Shown here in pieces: positions 1 through 10,459 of a stretch of 61,885 nt of DNA; positions within the stretch are counted from its first letter, which is position 1; the number at the start of each line of letters is the position of its first letter. This DNA comes from Hydrogenophilales bacterium CG12_big_fil_rev_8_21_14_0_65_61_21 (lineage in GTDB: Bacteria > Pseudomonadota > Gammaproteobacteria > Burkholderiales > Thiobacillaceae), in assembly GCA_002782005.1 (NCBI GenBank), contig PFGT01000062.1:1-61885 (forward strand). The letters run 5' to 3'. Made by a program: the position numbers and the translations under genes. The notes beneath the pieces are model-generated. The model saw nothing but the letters and a program-made list of their open reading frames with translations. It was not told where the DNA came from and did not search any database.

Positions 1-148
1 ATCCCGACAAGGGCTTACATATAAGCATTCCAAAGAATGCAACACTACACTAACCCATCCGCGCTTCCCTGCGCATTAGCGCGATAACTCGACCAAGGAT
101 ACTCACTCGAATGCGTCTAAAGAAATCCACCGCCGGTATGACCGCGCC
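1..148. other. Window-edge intergenic stretch
   Basis: No gene is visible. Bases 25-40 form a small perfect hairpin (6-bp stem, 4-base loop) with no T tract after it. The first eight bases, ATCCCGAC, match the end of the GGGATTTATCCCGAC repeat at 10344-10413, so the window may begin inside another copy of that repeat. No clear sigma-70 promoter for the next gene was recognised. Confidence 0.4.
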
Positions 149-847
149 ATGAGTGCGCAAGGTGATGAAGCCCGCCGGTTCATGCGCGGCCAGCAAAGCG
201 GCGTGTTGTCGACCCTTTCCCGGCGCCTGGACGGGTTTCCCTTCGGCTCGGTTTCGCCGTTCATTCTCGACCAGGTAGGCCGGCCGGTGATTCTGATTTC
301 CGAGATTGCCGAACACACCAGGAACATCGATGCCGACCCGCGCGTCTCGATCATCGCTCAGCCCTACAGCGCCGACATGCAAGCGACCGGCCGCGTCACC
401 CTCATCGGCCGCGCCGAGCGCCTGGCGGAGAAAGACGGCATCGGCCCGCGCTATCTGCGCTATTTCCCTCAGGCGGAGAGCTATTTCGCCATGCACGACT
501 TCCATTTTTACCGTATCGAGCCGGTGCGCGTGCGCTGGATTGGTGGCTTCGGCCATATCTTCTGGATCGACCCCGATGCCTACCTGACTGCGCCGGGTTC
601 GCTGGCCGCAGCGGAGCTGGACATCCTGGCGCACATGAACGCCGACCATGCCGGCCTACTACGCGACTGCTGCCGCCATTACCGCAGCATCGAGCCGGGT
701 AGCGTCGAGATGATCGGCATCGATCCGGATGGATTCGACCTCCGATCAGGTGAATGTCTGGTGCGTATCGACTTCGAATCGACCGTCACCAGCCCGGAAC
801 AGGCCCGCGCGGCCTTAGTCGCTCTGGCCGGACAATGCCGTTCATAA
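149..847 (+). CDS. HugZ-like pyridoxamine 5'-phosphate oxidase-family protein (haem/flavin-binding split barrel)
   Basis: A 232-residue protein. Residues about 5-130 form a PNPOx-like split barrel (GFPFGSVSPF, then a stretch matching the SxLAxHTRN region of HugZ proteins). The C-terminal third carries the DUF2470 signature HMNADHAG near residue 173, followed by a DPDGFDLR segment. This two-part layout is typical of the HugZ/HutZ haem-utilisation family, which degrades or stores haem in the cytoplasm. Family assignment is good; haem as the substrate is inferred from the family. The ATG at 149 is the first usable start in frame, but no strong ribosome-binding site precedes it. It stands alone, 144 bases before the cytochrome gene, which has its own promoter. 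Confidence 0.85.
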   Translation: MSAQGDEARRFMRGQQSGVLSTLSRRLDGFPFGSVSPFILDQVGRPVILISEIAEHTRNIDADPRVSIIAQPYSADMQATGRVTLIGRAERLAEKDGIGPRYLRYFPQAESYFAMHDFHFYRIEPVRVRWIGGFGHIFWIDPDAYLTAPGSLAAAELDILAHMNADHAGLLRDCCRHYRSIEPGSVEMIGIDPDGFDLRSGECLVRIDFESTVTSPEQARAALVALAGQCRS

Positions 848-913
848 CGCCAGCGCGATCGAAACCGCGCGACTTCAACAGGCATCCGGCTAACCGGATA
901 GCCGGCTCCTAAA

Positions 914-942
914 TTGACGGTCCTGTTTTCCGTCACTATACT
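914..942 (+). promoter_or_regulatory. Strong sigma-70-type promoter for the cytochrome gene
   Basis: TTGACG at 914-919 and TATACT at 937-942 are separated by 17 bases, close to the sigma-70 consensus (5/6 in each box). The expected transcription start is near 949, giving a leader of about 43 bases. That leader contains AAGGA about 7 bases before the ATG at 992. Confidence 0.7.
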
Positions 943-991
943 TCGCCGAACTTTTTGCTCCGCCTAACTAACTTTTTTATAAGGAACCGCA

Positions 992-1771
992 ATGGCTAAT
1001 ACCAATTCAGTGCATTTCAAGTTTCTGCCGATGTCCATGCGCATGCTGTTTACGATGGTACTCATGGTCTTCGGCCCCGGCTATCTGATGGCCATGTTCC
1101 AGGTCTGGGAATCCCACGCGGGCCGGGATGGCAACCCCATGCTGTCGGCCAAGGATCTGATCATCGCCTACAGCGGCAACAAGGAGGGCACCAAACTGGA
1201 ATCGGCGCTGAAAGGTCCCATGGCCTCCATGCTGGACGACGCGAACAAGAAGGTCATCTTCACCTGGCTGCACCAGGGGGCATCCCAGGACGAGTACAAC
1301 AAGACCATCAACCCCATCATGCAAGACCACTGTGTATCGTGTCACAACGCGGCCGCCAACCCCAACCTGCCTGATCTCACCGCCTGGGCTGGCGTCGAGA
1401 AAGTCGCCGCCATGGACACTGGTGTGACCTTGCCCACACTGGTGCGGGTTTCCCACATCCACCTGTTCTCGATCACCTTCATCTTCTTCATCATGGGCTT
1501 TATCTACAGTCACTCCTATGTGAGGCCGCTGTGGATCAAATGTGCCGTGGTCTCCCTGCCCTTCCTGTCGCTTTTGATCGACGTGGCGGCCTGGTATCTG
1601 ACCAAGCTATGGGCCGGCTTCGCCTGGGCGGTAATCATCGGTGGCCTGGTATACGGGGTCTGCTTCGCCATCATGTGGGTCACCTCCATCTGGCAGATGT
1701 GGTTCTACAAGCTGCCCAAGGAATTAACCGATGCCAATGGTGAGCTGCCCTGCATTCACGGTAACAACTAA
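992..1771 (+). CDS. Membrane-anchored monohaem c-type cytochrome, unknown partner
   Basis: A 259-residue protein with one haem-c site, CVSCH, at residues 114-118. Four hydrophobic segments are visible near residues 17-37, 155-175, 182-204 and 208-232. The N-terminal segment plus the haem loop suggests a periplasmic cytochrome domain between the first two membrane spans. Histidines 155 and 157 sit at the start of the second span and H173 lies near its end; they could ligate a further cofactor, but this is not established. The start is supported by AAGGA 7 bases upstream. The gene is monocistronic, bracketed by a strong promoter (914-942) and a strong terminator (1792-1830). I do not recognise a named family; an electron-transfer role is inferred from the haem site. 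Confidence 0.8.
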   Translation: MANTNSVHFKFLPMSMRMLFTMVLMVFGPGYLMAMFQVWESHAGRDGNPMLSAKDLIIAYSGNKEGTKLESALKGPMASMLDDANKKVIFTWLHQGASQDEYNKTINPIMQDHCVSCHNAAANPNLPDLTAWAGVEKVAAMDTGVTLPTLVRVSHIHLFSITFIFFIMGFIYSHSYVRPLWIKCAVVSLPFLSLLIDVAAWYLTKLWAGFAWAVIIGGLVYGVCFAIMWVTSIWQMWFYKLPKELTDANGELPCIHGNN

Positions 1772-1791
1772 GCATCAAGCGTAAACACACG

Positions 1792-1830
1792 AAACAAAAC
1801 GGGCGGCCTCGATGGCCGCCCGTTTTGTTT
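1792..1830. terminator. Bidirectional rho-independent terminator
   Basis: Arms 1792-1808 (AAACAAAACGGGCGGCC) and 1814-1830 are perfect inverted copies, giving a 17-bp stem with a 5-base loop (TCGAT). The A-rich start and T-rich end make it work in both directions. It sits between the convergent cytochrome gene and leuA. Confidence 0.92.
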
Positions 1831-1850
1831 GCTCTGCCCACACTGGCCAA

Positions 1851-3398
1851 TCACACCTGTGGATGCGCCCGCTCCTCGGCGCCGTACAGCTTGTTCAGCG
1901 CATTGAGGTAGGACTTTACCGAGGCGAAGACGATGTCGGTGTCGGCGCCCTGGCCATTGACGATCCGGCCGTTGCGGGTCAGGCGCACAGTCACCTCGCC
2001 CTGAGCATCGGTGCCGGTGGTGATGTTGTTGACCGAATAAAGCAGCAGGGCGGAACCGCTGTCGACCACCTTCTCGATGGCGCGGAACGAGGCATCGACG
2101 GGGCCGCCGCCCGATTCGTCGGCGCTGATCTCCATGCCGCCGTCGGCCAATACCACAAAGGCATGAGGCGTCTCGCCGGTCTCGGAGCAAACCTTGAGCG
2201 AAACCAGTTTGAAGCGGTCGCAGGCATCCAGGCTACCCTCATCGGTCACCAGCGCCTGAATATCCTCGTCGAATATCTCGTGCTTCTTGTCGGCCAGGTC
2301 CTTGAAGCGGGCGAAGGCGGCGTTGACCGCCTCCTCAGAATCGAGTTCGATGCCCAATTCATTGAGCCTGACCTTGAAGGCATTGCGCCCGGAATGCTTG
2401 CCCAGCACCATCTTGTTGGCCGACCAGCCGACATCTTCCGCCCGCATGATCTCGTAGGTCTCCCGATGCTTGAGCACCCCGTCCTGATGGATGCCCGCCT
2501 CGTGAGCGAAGGCGTTGGCGCCGACGATGGCCTTGTTGGGCTGCACCGCAAAGCCGGTGATGCTGGCCACTAGGCGGGAGGCAGGGACGATCTGGGTGGT
2601 GTCCAGCCGGCTGTCGCAGGTAAAGACATCCTGGCGGGTACGGATCGCCATGACCACCTCCTCCAGGCTGGCGTTACCGGCCCGTTCGCCCAGGCCGTTG
2701 ATGGTGCATTCCACCTGCCGGGCGCCGCTCTGCACTGCCGACAGGGAGTTGGCCACCGCCAGGCCGAGGTCGTTGTGACAATGCACCGAGAACACGGCCC
2801 GGTCCGAGTTTGGAATACGCTCCCGCAGGCCGCGAATCAGGTCGCCATACTGCCAGGGCAGGCTGTAACCCACGGTGTCCGGGATATTCAAGGTACTGGC
2901 GCCGGCGGCGATCACGGCTTCCAGTACCCGGCACAGAAAGTCCGGATTGGAGCGACCCGCATCCTCGGGCGAGAACTCCACGTTGTCGGTCCACTGGCGC
3001 GCCCAGGTCACCGCCTTCACGGCTTGTTCCAGCACCTGGTCCGGGGACATGCGCAGCTTGCGCTCCATGTGGATGGGGCTGGTGGCGATGAAGGTATGGA
3101 TACGGCCAGAAGCCGCACCCTTCAATGCCTCGCCGGCCAGGACTATATCTTTTTCCAGGGCCCGGGCCAGGCCGCAAACCGTGCAATCCTTGACGGCCGC
3201 AGCCACCGCCTTGACGGCCTCGAAGTCGCCATTGCTGGCAGCCGGGAAACCGGCCTCGACGATGTCCACCCGCATCCGCTCCAACTGCTTGGCGATGCGA
3301 ACCTTCTCTTCCTTGGTCATGGAAGCACCCGGGCTTTGCTCCCCATCCCTGAGCGTGGTGTCGAATATGATCAGCCTATCTTTTTGGGTGTCATTCAT
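1851..3398 (-). CDS. leuA: 2-isopropylmalate synthase
   Basis: A 515-residue enzyme condensing acetyl-CoA with 2-oxoisovalerate, the first committed step of leucine synthesis. The N-terminal TIM barrel starts with [15 protein letters not shown], which holds the metal-binding Asp and catalytic Arg. A conserved [10 protein letters not shown] segment supplies two further metal-binding histidines, and the [13 protein letters not shown] loop follows. The C-terminal quarter is the LeuA dimer (leucine-regulatory) domain. The ATG at 3398 is preferred because GGAG lies 6 bases before it; a longer reading from TTG at 3410 would remove that site. It is the last gene of the ilv-psd-pssA-leuA run, separated from pssA by 185 bases, and ends at a bidirectional terminator. 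Confidence 0.96.
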   Translation of the reverse strand: MNDTQKDRLIIFDTTLRDGEQSPGASMTKEEKVRIAKQLERMRVDIVEAGFPAASNGDFEAVKAVAAAVKDCTVCGLARALEKDIVLAGEALKGAASGRIHTFIATSPIHMERKLRMSPDQVLEQAVKAVTWARQWTDNVEFSPEDAGRSNPDFLCRVLEAVIAAGASTLNIPDTVGYSLPWQYGDLIRGLRERIPNSDRAVFSVHCHNDLGLAVANSLSAVQSGARQVECTINGLGERAGNASLEEVVMAIRTRQDVFTCDSRLDTTQIVPASRLVASITGFAVQPNKAIVGANAFAHEAGIHQDGVLKHRETYEIMRAEDVGWSANKMVLGKHSGRNAFKVRLNELGIELDSEEAVNAAFARFKDLADKKHEIFDEDIQALVTDEGSLDACDRFKLVSLKVCSETGETPHAFVVLADGGMEISADESGGGPVDASFRAIEKVVDSGSALLLYSVNNITTGTDAQGEVTVRLTRNGRIVNGQGADTDIVFASVKSYLNALNKLYGAEERAHPQV

Positions 3399-3583
3399 GG
3401 CGTGCTCCAATAGCGATATTCATAGGTTACCCAGCGGATGCGAAATCCGTCGGGCAAGCGGTACATCAGGGGGGAAGAATTATCGTGCGCCCGCGCGGGG
3501 CAGCAGCAGGCGGGTCGCCAGCCGGACCGGGAAAAAGAACGAAAAGGCATGAGTCACCGTGTTCATGGTGCGACTATAAACGG

Positions 3584-4360
3584 CTATTCCGCCTTGAGCA
3601 AGCCCCGGTCCCGCCAGCCGCGGTAGAGGCGAATCGCGCCATAGACATAGCCCGACAGGCCATAGCCGAGAAAAATGGCAAACAGGACGATGGGCGGATC
3701 GACCGAGATCAAGGTAAACCCCAGTGCGATCAGGACGATGAACACAAAGGGCACGCTCTTGCGCAGGTTGATGTCCTTGCCGCTGTAGAAACGCAGGTTG
3801 CTGACCATGGTCAGGCCGGCGAGCACGGTGAAGGCCCAGGCCGGCCAGCGCAGCGTGACGCCGGCGAAGTGATTATCCACCGCCACCCAGACCAGACCGG
3901 CGATCAAGGCAGCGGCGGCCGGGCTGGGCAGTCCCTGGAACCAGCGCTTGTCCTGCACCTCCAGCATGGTGTTGAAGCGGGCCAGACGCAGCGCAGCGCC
4001 GGCGCAGTAGATGAAGGCGGCGATCCAGCCCAGCTTGCCCATGCCTTTCAAGGCGAAACTGTATATGACTAGGGCCGGGGCGACGCCGAACGAGACCATG
4101 TCGGACAGCGAATCATATTCGGCGCCAAAGGCGCTCTGGGTGTGTGTCAGCCGAGCCACCCGACCGTCCAGGCCATCCAGCACCATGGCGATGAAGACGG
4201 CCGCAGCGGCGTGTTCGAAGCGGCCGTTCATGGCCTGGACAATGGCGTAGAAACCGGCGAATAAGGCGCCCGTGGTAAACATATTGGGCAGCAGATAGAT
4301 GCCCCGGCGCATCAGCTTGCCCTGATGCGCTTGTCCGGGTCTTGGCTGTAGATCGATCAT
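3584..4360 (-). CDS. pssA: CDP-diacylglycerol--serine O-phosphatidyltransferase
   Basis: A 258-residue integral membrane enzyme making phosphatidylserine. The CDP-alcohol phosphatidyltransferase signature is complete: DGLDGRVAR, then GAEYDSLSD, following the D-x2-DG-x2-AR-x8-G-x3-D-x3-D pattern at about residues 62-84. Around seven hydrophobic helices are visible, ending with a basic tail ([10 protein letters not shown]). Its start overlaps the psd stop by 4 bases (ATGA), so the two consecutive enzymes of phosphatidylethanolamine synthesis are translationally coupled. Confidence 0.95.
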   Translation of the reverse strand: MIDLQPRPGQAHQGKLMRRGIYLLPNMFTTGALFAGFYAIVQAMNGRFEHAAAAVFIAMVLDGLDGRVARLTHTQSAFGAEYDSLSDMVSFGVAPALVIYSFALKGMGKLGWIAAFIYCAGAALRLARFNTMLEVQDKRWFQGLPSPAAAALIAGLVWVAVDNHFAGVTLRWPAWAFTVLAGLTMVSNLRFYSGKDINLRKSVPFVFIVLIALGFTLISVDPPIVLFAIFLGYGLSGYVYGAIRLYRGWRDRGLLKAE

Positions 4361-5034
4361 GGCGCCAGTAACTGGGCCAGAACGTCCTGGGCGGCGTGGA
4401 CCTTGTCGCCGAGGGCGACCCGTGGCGTCGCGGTGACTGGGAGATAGACATCGAGCCGCGAGCCGAAACGGATGAAACCATAGCGCTGACCACGCGCCAA
4501 CCTAGCCCCCGGTTCGACGTAGCACAGTATACGGCGGGCGATCAGGCCGGCCACCTGGACGCAGGTAATGTCCTGACCATCCGTAGTGCGCAGGTGTAGG
4601 GCGTTGCGTTCATTCTCGGTCGATGCCTTGGCGAAATCGGCGTTGACGAATTTGCCTGGGTTGTACCAGCGCTCGACCACCTCGCCATCGATCGGCGAGC
4701 GGTTGGAATGGACGTTGAAGACGTTCATGAACACGCTGATCTTCAGCGCCTCGCGCTTGAGCCACGGGTCTTCGACCTTTTCCACGACGATGACCCGACC
4801 ATCAGCCGGCGCCAGGACCAGGTTTTCGCCGATCGGAATCCGGCGTGCCGGATCGCGGAAGAACTGCAATACGAACAGGAAGATGAGCCAGCCCAAGGTC
4901 GTGGTGACCGGGCCGGAGAAAAAAGTGGCCAGCAGCGCCAACACAAAGGCCCCGGCCAGAAATGGCCAGCCTTCACGGGCGATCAGCGGGTGCGGCCAGG
5001 CAGCCTTGGGTGGGGGGCAGATACCGATGCACAT
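4357..5034 (-). CDS. psd: Phosphatidylserine decarboxylase proenzyme
   Basis: A 225-residue, short-type Psd. The self-cleavage site is RFGSRLD close to the C-terminus (about residue 189-195): cleavage at Gly-Ser would yield the pyruvoyl alpha chain. [12 protein letters not shown] gives the conserved His region. Two hydrophobic segments at residues about 19-55 anchor it in the membrane. The ATG at 5034 is chosen because further upstream the frame runs into the intergenic inverted repeat 5038-5117; no good ribosome-binding site is visible, so the start is uncertain. It lies between ilvC and pssA in the same transcription unit. Confidence 0.93.
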   Translation of the reverse strand: MCIGICPPPKAAWPHPLIAREGWPFLAGAFVLALLATFFSGPVTTTLGWLIFLFVLQFFRDPARRIPIGENLVLAPADGRVIVVEKVEDPWLKREALKISVFMNVFNVHSNRSPIDGEVVERWYNPGKFVNADFAKASTENERNALHLRTTDGQDITCVQVAGLIARRILCYVEPGARLARGQRYGFIRFGSRLDVYLPVTATPRVALGDKVHAAQDVLAQLLAP

Positions 5035-5037
5035 GAT

Positions 5038-5117
5038 GTGAAATGTGAGGCGTGAAACGTGAAAGGTAAAACGTAAGCGCAACGCTCACGTTTCACCCTT
5101 CACTTTTCACATTTCAC
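5038..5117. repeat. Imperfect inverted repeat of GTGAAA-type units upstream of psd
   Basis: The outer arms GTGAAATGTGA (5038-5048) and TCACATTTCAC (5107-5117) are perfect inverted copies. The inner arms GTGAAACGTG (5052-5061) and CACGTTTCAC (5087-5096) also match. The whole gap between ilvC and psd is made of this element, so the mRNA would fold into a long hairpin directly before psd. It resembles the purine-rich GTGAGG-type repeat at the start of ruvC. Confidence 0.75.
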
Positions 5118-6665
<1,548 letters not shown>

Positions 6666-6669
<4 letters not shown>

Positions 6670-8375
6670 ATCAGTATCATCTCCGACAGACCCTTGCCGG
6701 CGGGGATCATGGGATAGACGTTTTCGCGCGGATCGGTCAGAAAGTTCATGAATACCAGCCGATCCTTGTACTCGCCGAAGGCGCGGCGCAAGGCGGGCTC
6801 GACGTCCTCGGGCTTGTCGATACGCATACCGACGTGGCCATAGGCCTCGGCCAACTTGACGAAATCGGGTAGCGAGGCGACATAGGACTCGGAATAGCGT
6901 TCCTCATAGAAGAACTCCTGCCACTGCCGCACCATGCCGAGATAGCCGTTGTTGAGCAGCACAATTTTGATCGGCAGATCGCTCTGCTTGCAGGTCGCCA
7001 GCTCCTGGATGTTCATCTGGATGCTGCCCTCACCGGTAATGCAGGCGACCGGGGCGCCCGGATGAGCCATCTGCACGCCCATCGCCGCAGGCAGGCCGAA
7101 GCCCATGGTGCCGAGACCTCCGGAGTTGATCCAGCGGCGCGGCTTGGCGAACTTGTAATACTGCGCCGCCCACATCTGGTGCTGACCGACATCGGAGGTC
7201 ACGAAGGCATCGCCGCCAGTGATCTCATAGAGCTTTTCGATCACGAACTGGGGCTTGATGACCGCCGCATTGTGGTCGTACTTCATGCAGTCCTGCGCGC
7301 GCCACAATTCAATCTGCGCCCGCCAGGCCTTGAGCGCCTCCGGGTCGGGGCCATGATCCGCCGCCTGGGTCAGCTTGGCGAACTCGGCCAGGACATTGCC
7401 GACATCACCGACGATGGGCACGTCCACCTTCACCCGCTTGGAGATGGAGGACGGATCGACGTCGATGTGGATGATCTTGCGGGCCTCTTTCTGGAAGTGC
7501 TTTGGATTGCCGATCACCCGGTCGTCGAAGCGCGCGCCCACCGCCAGCAGTACATCGCAATGCTGCATGGCCATGTTGGCCTCGATGGTGCCGTGCATCC
7601 CCAACATACCCAGAAACAGCGGATCGGGCGCCGGATAGCCGCCCAGGCCCATCAGCGTACTGGTTACCGGGAAGCCGAGCTGCCGAGCCAGTTCGGTCAA
7701 CTGCTCGGCGGCATTAGCCAGGATCACCCCGCCGCCGCTGTAGATCACCGGCCGCTTGGCCTCCAGCAGCATCTGCGCGGCCCGCTTGATCTGGCCGGCA
7801 TGACCCTTGGAGGTCGGGTTGTAAGACCGCATGGCGATGCTTTCCGGGTAGTGGAAAGCGCACCGATGCTGGGTCACATCCTTGGGGATGTCGATCACCA
7901 CCGGGCCGGGCCGCCCAGTAGAGGCGATATAGAAGGCCTTTTTGAGGGTGTCAGCCAGGTCCTTGACGTCCTTGACCAGGAAGTTGTGCTTCACGCAGGG
8001 CCGGGTAATGCCGACCGTATCCACTTCCTGGAAGGCGTCCATGCCGATCGCCGCAGTCGGCACCTGGCCGGTAATCACAACCAATGGTATCGAGTCCATG
8101 TAGGCCGTGGCGATGCCGGTCACTGCGTTGGTGGCGCCGGGCCCGGAGGTCACCAGGGCCACGCCCACCTTGCCGGTGGAGCGGGAATAAGCATCGGCGG
8201 CATGAACGGCGGCCTGCTCATGGCGCACCAGAATATGCTTGAACTTATCTTGCTTGTAGATTGCGTCGTAGATGTCGAGTACCGCCCCGCCAGGATAGCC
8301 GAACACATGTTCGACGCCCTCGGCCGCCAGACAGCGGACCACGATCTCCGCACCGGTCAATTCGGTATCAGCCAT
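6666..8375 (-). CDS. ilvB: Acetolactate synthase large (catalytic) subunit
   Basis: A 569-residue thiamine-diphosphate enzyme joining two pyruvates (or pyruvate and 2-oxobutyrate). The N-terminal GYPGGAVLDIYD and RHEQAAVHAADAYSR place the catalytic Glu. The ThDP/Mg site reads GEGSIQMNIQELAT, with Glu replacing the usual Asp of the GDG motif. The residues after it (LLNNGYLGMVRQWQEFFY) are typical of the IlvB/IlvI family. It is the first gene of the run that continues through ilvH, ilvC, psd and pssA to leuA. A candidate promoter lies at 8415-8443. Confidence 0.96.
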
Positions 8376-8414
8376 GAATTGCGAAGGATTTATGAATTAT
8401 TTCAAAGGGTAGAA

Positions 8415-8443
8415 ACAGTAGCCGGTACGCCCATTTTGGTCAA
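8415..8443 (-). promoter_or_regulatory. Candidate sigma-70 promoter for the ilvB operon
   Basis: Read on the minus strand, TTGACC (8443-8438) is followed after 17 bases by TACTGT (8420-8415). The -35 box is good and the -10 box is moderate. It lies 40 bases before the ilvB start. Confidence 0.5.
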
Positions 8444-8466
8444 GTTTCGCGGCCAAGGGCCAACAC

Positions 8467-10284
8467 ATGACGAACCGGCCACAAACCCCGATAATCCAGC
8501 CCATGCACCGTCCCGACTCCATGTCTACCCGCGTCACCGCTGAACAGTGGCGAGCCGCCTGGTCGTTGTTTCCCTATATATGGCGCTACAAGAGTCGGGT
8601 AATTGCTGCGTTCGGCCTGTTACTGGGCGCCAAACTGGCCAGCGTCACCGTACCGCTGGTACTGAAAGAGATCGTTGACAGCCTAAGTCAACCCGGCGTT
8701 GTGCTCGCGCTGCCGCTTCTGCTGGTCAGCCTCTACGGCCTGCTGCGGTTTGGCAATACCGCCTTCAACGAGCTGCGCGACGCACTGTTCGCGCGGGTCA
8801 TGGAACGCGCCAAGCGCGGCGTGCTGCAAGACGTTTTCCTGCATCTTCATGCCCAATCCCTGCGCTACCACCTGGAACGGCGCACCGGCGGTCTAAGCGT
8901 GGACATCGAACGCGGCGCCCGTTCGGCCGGGATGCTGATCAACATACTGCTGTTCAATATCGCCCCGACCCTGCTGGAAATTCTGATGGTGTCCGGCGTG
9001 CTTTTTGTCAAATACAGTCCATGGTTCGGTCTCATCACCCTCACGACGCTGGCCAGCTACATCGCCTTCACCATGCTCGTCACCAACTGGCGACTCCAGC
9101 ACCGCCGGGCCGCGAACCAAGCCAGCGCGGCCGCCAGCGCCCGGATCGTCGACAGCCTGCTCAACTATGAAACGGTTAAATACTTCAACAACGAGGACTA
9201 CGAAGCCGACCGACTCAAGGTCAACCTAAAACAAGTGGAAGACGCCTCGGTGCAAAGCGAGATATCGCTCGCCTGGCTGAACTCCGGACAATCGGCCATC
9301 ATCGCCCTGGGGGTTACCGCCATGATGATTCTGGCCACCCACGGCGTGGTCGCCAAGACCATGACCATCGGCGACCTGGTGCTGGTCAACGCCTACCTGC
9401 TCCAGCTCTTTCTGCCGCTCAATTTCCTGGGTGGCATGTACCGGGAAATTCGCAACGCGCTGACCGATATGGAACGGCTGTTTGGCCTGCTTTCCCAGGC
9501 GCCTGAAATCGCCGACGCGCCGGACGCCGTACCGCTCGCCATTGCCTCAGCGGAGGTGCGTTTCGAGGCGGTTGACTTCGCCTATGACCCACGCCGGCCC
9601 ATCCTGTGCGATGTCAGCTTCGTCGTCCCGGCCGGCCGCAAGGTCGCCGTGGTCGGCGCCAGTGGCACCGGCAAGTCCACCCTCGCCCGCCTCTTGTTCC
9701 GTTTCTTCGACGTCACCGGCGGCCGTATCCTGATCGACGGCCAGGATATCCGCGAAGTCACCCAGGCATCGCTACGCGCCACCATCGGCATCGTCCCCCA
9801 GGACACCATCCTGCTAAACGACAGCCTTTATCACAACATCGCCTATGGCCGGCCCGAGGCTAGCCGGGCGGCTGTTCTGGAAGCCACTCGCGCCGCGCAT
9901 CTGGACCGTTTCATCGAAAGCCTCCCGGATGGCTACGACACCGTGGTCGGCGAACGCGGCCTGAAACTATCCGGCGGCGAAAAACAGCGGGTTGCCATCG
10001 CCCGCACCATCCTGAAAAACCCGCCCATCATGGTCTTCGACGAAGCCACTTCATCACTCGACTCCGGCACCGAGGTCGCCATCCAGGAAGAACTAGTGCA
10101 GATCGCCCGCCACCGCACCACCTTGGTCATCGCCCACCGCCTGTCCACCATCGTCGACGCCGACGAAATTCTGGTCCTGGACGGCGGCCGCATCGTCGAA
10201 CGTGGCGGCCATGCCCAACTGATGCGGCAGAATGGCCGCTACGCCGAGATGTGGCGCTTGCAGTTACGGAAGGATGAAGCCTGA
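8467..10284 (+). CDS. Atm1-type ABC exporter (fused membrane and ATPase domains)
   Basis: A 605-residue half-transporter. Six transmembrane helices occupy residues about 35-330. The ATPase has Walker A GASGTGKST (about residue 396), a Q-loop, the signature LSGGEKQRVAIARTI and Walker B IMVFDEATSSLD. Segments LLNYETVKYFNNEDYEADR and NFLGGMYREIRNALTDMERLF are hallmarks of the Atm1/ABCB7 group, which exports glutathione-based thiols, polysulfides or metal conjugates. That substrate is inferred from the family. The ATG at 8467 has AAGG 9 bases upstream; ATGs at 8503 and 8521 are alternatives. It is divergent from ilvB and monocistronic. Confidence 0.92.
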   Translation: MTNRPQTPIIQPMHRPDSMSTRVTAEQWRAAWSLFPYIWRYKSRVIAAFGLLLGAKLASVTVPLVLKEIVDSLSQPGVVLALPLLLVSLYGLLRFGNTAFNELRDALFARVMERAKRGVLQDVFLHLHAQSLRYHLERRTGGLSVDIERGARSAGMLINILLFNIAPTLLEILMVSGVLFVKYSPWFGLITLTTLASYIAFTMLVTNWRLQHRRAANQASAAASARIVDSLLNYETVKYFNNEDYEADRLKVNLKQVEDASVQSEISLAWLNSGQSAIIALGVTAMMILATHGVVAKTMTIGDLVLVNAYLLQLFLPLNFLGGMYREIRNALTDMERLFGLLSQAPEIADAPDAVPLAIASAEVRFEAVDFAYDPRRPILCDVSFVVPAGRKVAVVGASGTGKSTLARLLFRFFDVTGGRILIDGQDIREVTQASLRATIGIVPQDTILLNDSLYHNIAYGRPEASRAAVLEATRAAHLDRFIESLPDGYDTVVGERGLKLSGGEKQRVAIARTILKNPPIMVFDEATSSLDSGTEVAIQEELVQIARHRTTLVIAHRLSTIVDADEILVLDGGRIVERGGHAQLMRQNGRYAEMWRLQLRKDEA

Positions 10285-10343
10285 AAACGAAAGGGATGCT
10301 TGCCAGTTTGTGCTGGCGCACTCCCCTATTGTCTGCGGGTTTT

Positions 10344-10413
10344 GTAGGTCGGGATTTATCCCGACGATGCGGGTTCCATGGGCCGGGATTTGTCGGCTTT
10401 AAACCTGACCTAC
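10344..10413. repeat. Interspersed hairpin repeat (GTAGGTCGGGATTTATCCCGAC type)
   Basis: Outer arms GTAGGTC (10344-10350) and GACCTAC (10407-10413) are inverted. Inside is a tight hairpin GGGATTTATCCC and a diverged second copy (GGCCGGGATTTGTCGGC). It fills the gap between the convergent exporter and fumarase genes, where it may also end transcription. The first bases of the window look like part of another copy. Confidence 0.6.
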
Positions 10414-10459
10414 GTCCGACTTCGGGCAATGCGATAACCCATAAACGCCGCCTGTGCGG

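Noticed and set aside
25-40. Hairpin near the window start as a terminator
   Set aside because: The stem is only 6 bp and no T tract follows on either strand.
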